Assembly (NCBI GenBank): GCA_040772845.1
Contig: JAXGXG010000001.1
Coordinates: forward strand, 558,001 to 622,000
Length of the DNA stretch: 64,000 nt
Direction: 5' to 3'
Source of the DNA: PWXP01 sp040772845
GTDB lineage: Bacteria > Planctomycetota > Planctomycetia > Pirellulales > Thermoguttaceae
A program made the position numbers and the translations under genes. Each line of letters begins with the position of its first letter. Position 1 is the stretch's first letter. The notes below the pieces were generated by a model. That model saw only the letters and a program-made list of their open reading frames with translations, did no database searches and had not been told where the DNA came from. Shown one piece after another: positions 49,807-57,353 of the stretch.

Positions 49807-51906
49807 CTATTCTTCTTCCTCTTCTTCGAGCTTCGTCTTGGCAATGATCTCTTGCTGGACGTTGCCCGGCACCACATCGTAGTGGCTGTACTCGATGGCG
49901 TAACTGCCCTGTCCGCCCGTGATGCTGGAGAGGCTTCGGGCGTAGGTCATCACCTCGGCCAAGGGCACCTCGGCGGTGATGGTCTGCATGCCGCCACCGG
50001 CCGAGTCCATGCCCAGCACGCGTCCCCGGCGGCCGCTCAAGTCGCTGTTGATATCGCCCACATTGCCGGCGGGAATGGTGATTTCGATCTTCACAATCGG
50101 TTCCAGCAAGCCCGGTTTGGCCTGCTGGAACACGTTTCGGAAGGCCATGGAGCCGGCCATCTTGAAGGCGGCTTCCGAGCTATCGACCGGGTGATACTTG
50201 CCAAAGTGCACCTCGACCGCCACGTTCTGCACCTGGTAACCGGCAATGACGCCCCGCGTCATGCGTTCTCTGAACCCCTTTTCAATGGCAGGCATGAAAT
50301 TGCTCGGGATGGTGCCGCCCACAATGGAGTCGATCCAGACGAAGTTGTTCTTCTCGTCGAAGTGGTATTCTCGCATGGAGGGGAAGCGGGCCTTCGTGCA
50401 ATATTCTTCGGGATCCGTATCCTTGGGGAAGGGGAACATGCGGATGTGGACCTCGCCGAACTGGCCGCGACCGCCTGTCTGCTTCTTGTGCCGGTACATC
50501 CCCTCGGCATTGGCCTGGATGGTCTCGCGGTAGGGGATTTTCGGCTCCTTGGTTTCGACCTCGACCTTGTCGCGCCGCTTCAAGCGTTCCTGAATGATCT
50601 GCAAGTGCAGTTCGCTCATACCGGTGGCGACGATTTCCTTCGTCTGCGAATCGCGATCGAGTCGGAAGGTCGGGTCTTCCTGCACGATCTTGTGAAGCGC
50701 GCCGGACAGTTTTGCTTCGTCACCACGGCTCTTGGGACTCACCGCGAGGCCGACCATGGGCAGCGGGAAGGCGATGGCCGGCATGACCACGTCGCCCAAG
50801 CTCACGCCCGTCTCCAACTCCTCGACCTTGGTGATGGCGCAGATGCCGCCAGGCCCCACTTCGGAAATCGACTCCAATTGGTCCGCCTGCACATGGTTGA
50901 GTTGGCTCAGTTTGACCCCCTTGCGATGGCCCACCATGGGCGCCGTGTCGCCTTCGCGCAAGGTGCCGGAGAAAATCCGCACGACACTGATCTTCTGGAC
51001 GAACGGGTCGATGCGCGTCTTGAACACCTGGGCAACCAGCGGTCCTTCCGGATCAGCGTTGATCTCGACCTCGTTGCCTTCGGCATCCTTGGCCTTGCGG
51101 GATACGGCCCCGGGCGGCAGGGCGCACATGTCCAGGCCTTCGAGCAATTCATCGAGGCCCACGCCCGTCTTGCTGGAGCAGCAGAGAACCGGAATCAGGG
51201 TTCCCTCGGCGACCGCGCGGACGATCAGGCGAGAAAGCTCTTCCTTGGTCGGCTGTTGGCCCTCGAAGTAACGCTCCATGACCTCTTCGTCGACTTCGAT
51301 AATCGACTCCAAGAGCGACTCGCTGATCTCGCTGGGATCGATCAGGGCACCGGCGGTGTCATCGGGTACATTCAACGTACTGACCACACCCTTGAAATCG
51401 CTGCCGTGCCCTACCGGCACGTTCAGAAGCTGGCACGTATTGCCGAATACCTCGCGGACCGTCTCGATCAGGGCCGGAAAGTCGATGTTGTCGGAGTCCA
51501 TCTTGTTCAGCACGATAATGCGCCCCAATCCGGCCTTCTCGGATTCGGCAAAGACGCGCCGCGTATTGACCTCGATCCCTGCCTGGGCATTGATGACGAT
51601 TACCGCCGTATCGACGCCGCGCATGGCGCCGATGGCCTGGCCGATGAAGTCGGGGTACCCGGGCGTATCGATGGCGTGGAAGTGCTTTCCCCCATGGTCG
51701 AAATGGGTCACCGTTGCCTCGATCGAGTACTTGTGATGCTTTTCCTCTTCGTCGAAGTCGCAGATACTGGTGCCGTCGTCCACACTTGCCTGACGTTTCA
51801 CCGCGCCGGTCTTGTGCAGCAACGTATCGAGCAGCGTGGTCTTTCCCGCTGAACCATGGCCACACAGGACGATATTGCGAATCTGATCAACCTGATACTT
51901 CGACAT
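49807..51906 (-). CDS. Elongation factor G-like GTPase (EF-G paralogue)
   Basis: The 699-residue product has all translation-factor G motifs: GHGSAGKTTLLDTLL (G1), FHAIDTPGYPDF (G3), IIVLNKMDSD (G4). Domains II-V follow, including VFKTRIDPFVQKISVVRIFS, VEVETKEPKIPYRETIQ, and the C-terminal GLLEPIVKIEITIPAGNVGD, ALSSITGGQGSYAIEYSHYD-type end. G1 reads GHGSAGKTT rather than the GHIDHGKTT of the main EF-G, as in the EF-G-II/TetM-like paralogues that support special translation or ribosome recycling. The C-terminal EEEEE tail is acidic. AAGGAA lies 8 bp before the ATG. cysE follows after 7 bp. Confidence 0.9.
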   Translation of the reverse strand: MSKYQVDQIRNIVLCGHGSAGKTTLLDTLLHKTGAVKRQASVDDGTSICDFDEEEKHHKYSIEATVTHFDHGGKHFHAIDTPGYPDFIGQAIGAMRGVDTAVIVINAQAGIEVNTRRVFAESEKAGLGRIIVLNKMDSDNIDFPALIETVREVFGNTCQLLNVPVGHGSDFKGVVSTLNVPDDTAGALIDPSEISESLLESIIEVDEEVMERYFEGQQPTKEELSRLIVRAVAEGTLIPVLCCSSKTGVGLDELLEGLDMCALPPGAVSRKAKDAEGNEVEINADPEGPLVAQVFKTRIDPFVQKISVVRIFSGTLREGDTAPMVGHRKGVKLSQLNHVQADQLESISEVGPGGICAITKVEELETGVSLGDVVMPAIAFPLPMVGLAVSPKSRGDEAKLSGALHKIVQEDPTFRLDRDSQTKEIVATGMSELHLQIIQERLKRRDKVEVETKEPKIPYRETIQANAEGMYRHKKQTGGRGQFGEVHIRMFPFPKDTDPEEYCTKARFPSMREYHFDEKNNFVWIDSIVGGTIPSNFMPAIEKGFRERMTRGVIAGYQVQNVAVEVHFGKYHPVDSSEAAFKMAGSMAFRNVFQQAKPGLLEPIVKIEITIPAGNVGDINSDLSGRRGRVLGMDSAGGGMQTITAEVPLAEVMTYARSLSSITGGQGSYAIEYSHYDVVPGNVQQEIIAKTKLEEEEEE

Positions 51907-52016
51907 AGTGCATTCCTTGTTTTAGCAGACAAAATGCCCGTTGTAATCGTGCTTGGAGCGTGGGCGCTGCAACCCGCGCTTCGTATTGAATTGTCTCAAG
52001 TCGGGAGGCCTCTCCG

Positions 52017-52742
52017 TCAGGCAGCCCTTCCTCCCGCCGCCGCCAGCGCGTCGGCCAAGTCGAGTTTTCCATCGTACAATGCCCGACCGATAATGCAGCC
52101 GTCCAAACCGGCCTCGGCCAGGCAGGCAACGTCGCCGGCCCCGCTCACGCCGCCGGAGGCAACCACCGGCCAATCGACCGACTGCTTCATTTGCCGCATG
52201 GCCTCGACATTCGGTCCGGTCAACATGCCGTCGGTCGCTATGTCGGTATAGACCACGGCGGCGATCGGCTCTCCGGAAAACTGCCGAGCCATCTCGACGG
52301 CCGGAGTCGTACTCGTCGCCAGCCAGCCGTCGGTCGCTACGAGACCATCGCGTGCATCGATCCCCAGCACCAATCGGCCGGGAAACATTCGGCACATGTT
52401 CCGAAACCAATCGGGGTCCCGCAAGGCCAACGTGCCCACCACAAGCCGCGTCAGGCCCGCATCGAGCAACGCGCGAATGGTCGCCTCGTTGCGGATTCCG
52501 CCCCCCAACTCGCATGGAACCTTGGCTGCCGCCAGGATGGCGCGTACGGCCGGCAGGTTTTCCGGATTTCCCGATCGGGCCCCATCCAGGTCCACCAGGT
52601 GCAGACGTTCCGCTCCCAGCTCGACCCAATGCCGCGCCATGGCGGCCGGATCCTCGCCGAAAACGGTTTCGCGTTGGTAGTCGCCCTGCTGGAGGCGTAC
52701 GCAATTACCCCCACGCAGGTCAATCGCCGGCCAGATTTCCAA
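52017..52742 (-). CDS. hisA: Phosphoribosylformimino-5-aminoimidazole carboxamide ribotide isomerase
   Basis: HisA is the fourth enzyme of histidine synthesis and a TIM barrel. The product is 241 residues and begins at TTG 52742, supported by AGGAG 9 bp upstream, reading MEIWPAIDLRGGNCVRLQQG with the first catalytic Asp. LVDLDGARSG, PCELGGGIRNEATIRALLDA, LVLGIDARDG, VVYTDIATDGMLTGPNVEAM with the second catalytic Asp, VVASGGVSGAGDVACLAEAG and IIGRALYDGKLDLADAL follow. hisH is 33 kb away. Nothing else was recognised in the 247-bp gap upstream apart from the repeat at 52963-52990. Confidence 0.95.
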   Translation of the reverse strand: MEIWPAIDLRGGNCVRLQQGDYQRETVFGEDPAAMARHWVELGAERLHLVDLDGARSGNPENLPAVRAILAAAKVPCELGGGIRNEATIRALLDAGLTRLVVGTLALRDPDWFRNMCRMFPGRLVLGIDARDGLVATDGWLATSTTPAVEMARQFSGEPIAAVVYTDIATDGMLTGPNVEAMRQMKQSVDWPVVASGGVSGAGDVACLAEAGLDGCIIGRALYDGKLDLADALAAAGGRAA

Positions 52743-52962
52743 TCCGCACCACTCCTACCCAACTCGGGGCTCAAAAAGGCAAAACACGCAATATGCCATA
52801 GGGTGGGGCGGAAGACAAGGGGCGGGGAGGCGGGAACAGCTCGCCTTTGACAGCTCGTCCGGACCGCTCAACCTCGCCGAAACCGACCGTCTTGCCCATT
52901 ACCGGGCTCCGCAAATACATCCGTGCCGGTACAAGGGCAGAAAGGAAATCTGGATTTCAAAT

Positions 52963-52990
52963 TTGAGATTTGAGATTTGGGATCTCGAAT
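52963..52990. repeat. Short 7-bp tandem array (GAGATTT), next to a stop codon
   Basis: Three to four degenerate units of GAGATTT lie directly after the 3' end of the PEP-CTERM gene (minus strand). The same unit in long form lies at 57284-57353, also at the 3' end of the paralogue. Confidence 0.8.
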
Positions 52991-55900
52991 CAATCGTTCC
53001 GCCGTCGGCGGCAGGCCAGCAGGGCGAGGATACTCGACAGCAATGCGAGGGTGCCCGGCTCAGGCACCGCCGTCAGAATCAGGCTGCCGGCCGTCACCTC
53101 CCACGAGCCCCACCAGCCGACGTTGTCGTTGATGGTGAACAGGTCCGTGATATCCGCACCTGCTTCCAACAATGTCGAACCTTGGTACACGTCGCCTTCG
53201 AACAGCGTGAACCTATCGCCTGCGGCCAGCGTGTAGCCGTCCAATCCCATGATGCTCAGGTTCACCGTTCCCGACTCGGGCAGGATGAGTGCTGTTCCAT
53301 CGATGGTATCGTAGTCAACCCCAGCCGTACCGGCCGCCGTGAACTCCCACATCAGCGATGCGTCCGTTTCCAGGGTCACATCGTCGGTAAAGGTGAGCGT
53401 TCCGATACTCGCACCGGGCGCAAGGAACCCGCCGTCGTTGATGGTGGTCGCCCCGCCAATACTGCCTGTGCCGCCCAAAGTCGTGCCGTTGTGGACGGTG
53501 TATGCGCCGGCGCCAGTGTGTGTGCCGTTGACCAACAGGGTGCCGGTATTGACGGATGTCGTACCGGTGTAGGTATTGTCGCCGTCGAGCACCAAGGTTC
53601 CGCCATCCATCTTCCTCAAGTCCCCTTCGCCACGGATCGCTCCCGGCACGACAAGACTGGTATCGGTCCGGACTTCAAACGTACCGTTGGCCGCACCGAG
53701 CGTGACCCCGCGGTTGGCATGAAGCGTAACAGAACCTCCATCGTTCTTGAGAACGCCGCCGTCGAGGACAATGTTGTCGGCGTCAAATGAAGTGGGCGCG
53801 GCCCCCAAAGCCCCGTCGTCGACAATGCGCAGCGTACCTGCCTTGATGATCGTGCCACCTGTGTAGGTGTTCGTCGCAGTAAGTCTCAGGATGTTTGCTC
53901 CAACCTTGGCCACTCCCAGGTCGCCGTCGATTGCGCTGCTGAAGGTTCGATCGCCGGCAGTCGTATCGAACCCAACGAATGCGCCGTCGGCGATGTTCTC
54001 CTCCATATCACGAATTGCGAAAAACTGGGTGCCAGACACCGCATTTCCGACCGCCAAAATGGCGCCTTCCGCAACGGAGTAGGCTCCGGCCTGGTCCCAG
54101 CCAGGAAGTGCAGCGGTGGAGGCGATGGACAGCGCACCGCTGCTGACCGTAGCGCCGCCCGTGTAGGTGTTCGTTCCCGAAAGCAGAAGCGTCCCGGTTC
54201 CGATCTTGGTCAACGAACCTGCCCCACTCAAGTTGCCGCTGAATTCCGTGTTCTTGCTGTTATTGCCGACAGTCAGCGCAATGGCGTCGGGAGTGGGATT
54301 GTCATTCTCCAGGACAAGGTCGCCACTTCCGGAAAGTCCGCCCAGCGTAAACGCATTGCCTGCTACCGTACTATCGAACTCGACTTCGTTGACCGTAAGG
54401 GTGCTGTTCTGCAGGGCAAGACTGTTGCTCAAACGCAACAGGCCATCCGTGACAGTTGTCGTGCCGGAATACGTATTTGCGCCGGAGAGCACCAGCATCC
54501 CGGCGCCCATCCTGGTCAGACTGCCGGTGCCGGAGATCGCCTGGCTGATCACAATATCACCGCTGCGATTGATCACCAGAGCTCCATTGTTCTCGATGTC
54601 CACCGTCCCCAGAGTACCTGTCGTCCCACCGTCACCGATCTGGATCGTTCCGTCCTCGATTTGCAGCGGCTTGCTGATCGAGGAGTTCACCAGGACAAGC
54701 GTTCCGGAGCCGGCCTTGGTAATGGGATTTGTATTTCCGGTAACACTGCCGTAAAACGTTGTCGTATCATTGTCGATCGTCATGACTTTCGCGACGCCGC
54801 CGCCGCGCAACTCACCATAGAAGACGAGGTCGCCCGTACCGTCAGTTCCCAAGGTCACGTCCGACGAGAGGTTGATCAGGATCGGGGTAGCCGAACCGCC
54901 AACCGTTAAGGTGTTCGCATCGGACGAGCACAAGGTGATGGCTCCACCGGAGCTGCGAAAGCCGATTTCACCGGTCACGTCGAGGGTTGCCGTGTTGTCG
55001 ATGGCCAGAGTGCCGGTGCTCAGCAGAATCTCTTCCAGGCTTGCTTGACCGGAAAGCATCAACGTGCCGGCGCCTCGTTTGTCGAGCGTTTGGCCGACGC
55101 CGGCGATATCGCCGGAGAGCGTCAATGATCCGGCATTCACCTGCACGGTCAGCGTATCGGCAAACTCGATATCGTTGGCGATGGTATTCGATGCCTCTCG
55201 GGCGCAGTTCACCGTTGGCAGAAGACCGCCATTGGCCTCAAATCGTAGCGCATTGCCGCTGAGATTGATCCCATCGCCCACGCCGACGATACTCAATCGA
55301 TTCAATAGGAATGGATCGGTCAGGTCCTGCACCGATACGGTTGAATCCGTATTTCCGAGCGTAATGTTCGCGGTATTGCTGCTCGTTGGCGCGAGTTCAC
55401 CAACCCAATTGGCAACGGTGCTCCAATTGTTGTCGCCGCCACCGCCTCGCCACATGCCTGACTCTGCGGCCGCGATCTGGATGTTGTCGAACTCGAGCGA
55501 CGCCCCAGTGTTAGGCGCATACACATACATCCGAAAGAACACATCGTCGGTAACGCCCTGGAAGAGTGACGTGTCTAACAGAAACGAGTAGTTGGTGAAC
55601 GTGGTTCGCGCGGTAGGAACATCAGAAGTGATCAGCAGGTTTGCATATCCGTCGAGGCTGCAGGCAATCGCGAACCCGCGAGGTGTTGACGAACCGCCTC
55701 GCGCTACGTCGAACGACAAGACTCCTCCATAGAGCAGGTTGGGATCGGCGGAACCCATATTCAGTCCAAAGTCGAAATACATGTCATTGGCAATCGCACT
55801 ACTGGCGCTCGTAACGTCGATATTGGTTACCCGCAAGACCGGGTCGGTAACGTATCCCCAGTTACCGTCGGCAAGTCCCGGAGCGCCGGCGCCGCCGGTC

Positions 55901-56058
55901 ACGGCATACCCGGTGATTCCTGAAGCATCCACCGTCGGCTCAAGATCTCCGTCAAAGATGTACTCGATGATTGCAGCGTCTGCCGGCATCGTGAAGACCG
56001 ATGCGAAGAACGCCAACAGACAACCAGCCAAGTAGAATGCACGGCAGGGGAGTATCAT
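52990..56058 (-). CDS. PEP-CTERM protein with autotransporter-associated beta-strand repeats (paralogue 1)
   Basis: The 1022-residue product starts at ATG 56058 (GGAG upstream; signal peptide MILPCRAFYLAGCLLAFFAS). The first 200 residues are a beta-rich lectin-like domain (LTITS-type strands, FDNIQIAAAESG). Repeats of the pattern GAGTLMLSG, GANTYSGTTTVTDGLLRLSN, TGTLLLSGTNTYTGGATVSS, NTYTGGTIIKAGTLRIVDDG follow. A C-terminal block has FLAPGASIGTLTFTDDVTLE, GLDGYTLAAGDRFTLFEGDV, WWGSWEVTAGSLILTAVPEP and a PEP-CTERM helix ending RRRRND. The last 280 or so residues are nearly the same as in the gene at 57324-59636. A promoter is predicted at 56125-56152. Confidence 0.88.
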   Translation of the reverse strand: MILPCRAFYLAGCLLAFFASVFTMPADAAIIEYIFDGDLEPTVDASGITGYAVTGGAGAPGLADGNWGYVTDPVLRVTNIDVTSASSAIANDMYFDFGLNMGSADPNLLYGGVLSFDVARGGSSTPRGFAIACSLDGYANLLITSDVPTARTTFTNYSFLLDTSLFQGVTDDVFFRMYVYAPNTGASLEFDNIQIAAAESGMWRGGGGDNNWSTVANWVGELAPTSSNTANITLGNTDSTVSVQDLTDPFLLNRLSIVGVGDGINLSGNALRFEANGGLLPTVNCAREASNTIANDIEFADTLTVQVNAGSLTLSGDIAGVGQTLDKRGAGTLMLSGQASLEEILLSTGTLAIDNTATLDVTGEIGFRSSGGAITLCSSDANTLTVGGSATPILINLSSDVTLGTDGTGDLVFYGELRGGGVAKVMTIDNDTTTFYGSVTGNTNPITKAGSGTLVLVNSSISKPLQIEDGTIQIGDGGTTGTLGTVDIENNGALVINRSGDIVISQAISGTGSLTRMGAGMLVLSGANTYSGTTTVTDGLLRLSNSLALQNSTLTVNEVEFDSTVAGNAFTLGGLSGSGDLVLENDNPTPDAIALTVGNNSKNTEFSGNLSGAGSLTKIGTGTLLLSGTNTYTGGATVSSGALSIASTAALPGWDQAGAYSVAEGAILAVGNAVSGTQFFAIRDMEENIADGAFVGFDTTAGDRTFSSAIDGDLGVAKVGANILRLTATNTYTGGTIIKAGTLRIVDDGALGAAPTSFDADNIVLDGGVLKNDGGSVTLHANRGVTLGAANGTFEVRTDTSLVVPGAIRGEGDLRKMDGGTLVLDGDNTYTGTTSVNTGTLLVNGTHTGAGAYTVHNGTTLGGTGSIGGATTINDGGFLAPGASIGTLTFTDDVTLETDASLMWEFTAAGTAGVDYDTIDGTALILPESGTVNLSIMGLDGYTLAAGDRFTLFEGDVYQGSTLLEAGADITDLFTINDNVGWWGSWEVTAGSLILTAVPEPGTLALLSSILALLACRRRRND

Positions 56059-56124
56059 GAAAGTATCTCCAGTACGTGACTCACAAACACAAGACGTTGG
56101 CCCAGAAGAGCCATCCAATTGCCT

Positions 56125-56152
56125 ATTGTACTAGAAAACATGCCCTTTGCAA
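56125..56152 (-). promoter_or_regulatory. Predicted promoter of the PEP-CTERM gene at 52990-56058
   Basis: On the minus strand TTGCAA (56147-56152) and TACAAT (56125-56130) are 16 bp apart, 67 bp before the ATG. Confidence 0.5.
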
Positions 56153-56245
56153 GACACAAGGAACCCTATCGCCCCCCAAGAGAAGGCGCACTCGAACCAA
56201 ACCCACGAAGGCGGCGGCAAACAGATACGGTCCAGGACAGTCTCG

Positions 56246-57232
56246 TCAGAAACCGCTCTGATCGATGACAACGCCGGACGCGCGGGCGCCCAAGGCCTTG
56301 TGGGTGGCGGCGTCGATGGAGTAACTGACCGAACGGACCGAACCGTCGCACAGCGCCACGTTGAATCCGCCGCTGTGGGCGCTGCCGAATCGCTGAGCCG
56401 TCAGGTATTGCAGTCGGTCCTGCGTGGGAGTGAGCCACGTTCCCACGAGCCCGTCCTGGTCGTGGCCGGAGTAGAGGCACTGGTCGTCGTTCCCCACTCC
56501 GCCGGTCGTATAGTGTTCAGGCATCAGGTACTTCTCGCCAACCATGTAGGTGTTGCTCATGCCATCGCGGATCATGGCCGCGTCAACCATGCTGCGGCGA
56601 TACGTCACGCCGTCGTACGTATTCCCGCTCTGGTAGCTGTCGATCCATTGCTGTTCACTCAGTGCATCTCCGGACGAATAGGAACCGGGACTGCCGCCTC
56701 CCCAGTATCCGGCACTGCCGAGATTCGCGGCATAATCGCTTCTCGCGACAACCGAGGCCGAGTCGCTGATTCGGTAGGTGTTTGAGTTCGGGTAGGCCAT
56801 GGCGCGGCGGCGGCTCGGGCAGTTGTAACAAGACACCGGCGTGGCGATGCGCTGCGAGACTTCCGTAGCTTTGTCACTGTCGGAAAGGCCCGCGCCTGCC
56901 GACCAAAGGGCCTGCTGTTCAATGAATGGAAGGATGTTGTAGGCCCAACCGCCTGCCTGCTTCTGATCGAACCCGCGATCGGGATCGCCTACCCACGAAT
57001 ACCCCCAACCGCCAGTCGGAAAGAAGCCGTGGGTGTGTTCGTGATTCAAGAATGCCAGCCCGATCTGCTTCAGGTTATTCTGGCACTGCAACCTGCGAGC
57101 CGCCTCCCTCGCCGCCTGCACCGCCGGCAGCAGCAACCCGATCAAGATGCCGATGATCGTAATGACCACCAGCAGTTCCACCAAGGTAAAGGCAGCCCTG
57201 CGTGAATGCTTCTTGCACACCTTCCAACTCAT
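56246..57232 (-). CDS. DUF1559 prepilin-like protein (H-X9-DG type)
   Basis: The 328-residue product from ATG 57232 (GGAG upstream) has a type IV prepilin-like N-terminus, RRAAFTLVELLVVITIIGIL, with Ala at -1 and Glu at +5, then LLPAVQAAREAARRLQCQNN, LKQIGLAFLNHE. The body is the DUF1559 domain and the end carries the family's H-X9-DG signature, HSGGFNVALCDGSVRSVSYS. Planctomycetes encode tens to hundreds of such proteins; they are thought to be processed by a prepilin peptidase and exposed at the surface, with unknown function. It lies between two PEP-CTERM paralogues on the same strand. Confidence 0.92.
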   Translation of the reverse strand: MSWKVCKKHSRRAAFTLVELLVVITIIGILIGLLLPAVQAAREAARRLQCQNNLKQIGLAFLNHEHTHGFFPTGGWGYSWVGDPDRGFDQKQAGGWAYNILPFIEQQALWSAGAGLSDSDKATEVSQRIATPVSCYNCPSRRRAMAYPNSNTYRISDSASVVARSDYAANLGSAGYWGGGSPGSYSSGDALSEQQWIDSYQSGNTYDGVTYRRSMVDAAMIRDGMSNTYMVGEKYLMPEHYTTGGVGNDDQCLYSGHDQDGLVGTWLTPTQDRLQYLTAQRFGSAHSGGFNVALCDGSVRSVSYSIDAATHKALGARASGVVIDQSGF

Positions 57233-57283
57233 CAGGATCTCCGGGAACAAGGAAACGCCTTCACGCTCGGGAATACCAGATTC

Positions 57284-57353
57284 AAATCTCAAATCTCAAA
57301 TCTCAAATCTCGAATCTCAAATCTCAAATCTCAAATCTCGAATCTCGAATCTC
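57284..57353. repeat. 7-bp tandem array, ten units of (A/G)AATCTC
   Basis: Ten consecutive 7-bp units, AAATCTC with three GAATCTC variants, span the 3' end of the paralogue 2 gene; its stop codon lies inside the array, so its final residues (TSEIRDSRFEI) are encoded by it. Confidence 0.95.

Noticed and set aside
49738..51852. 704-codon plus-strand frame opposite the EF-G-like gene
   Set aside because: It mirrors EF-G codons and has no family resemblance; the minus-strand protein has all GTPase motifs.
57284..57353. CRISPR-like array
   Set aside because: The 7-bp units are contiguous with no spacers; it is a simple tandem repeat. No cas gene is present in the window.
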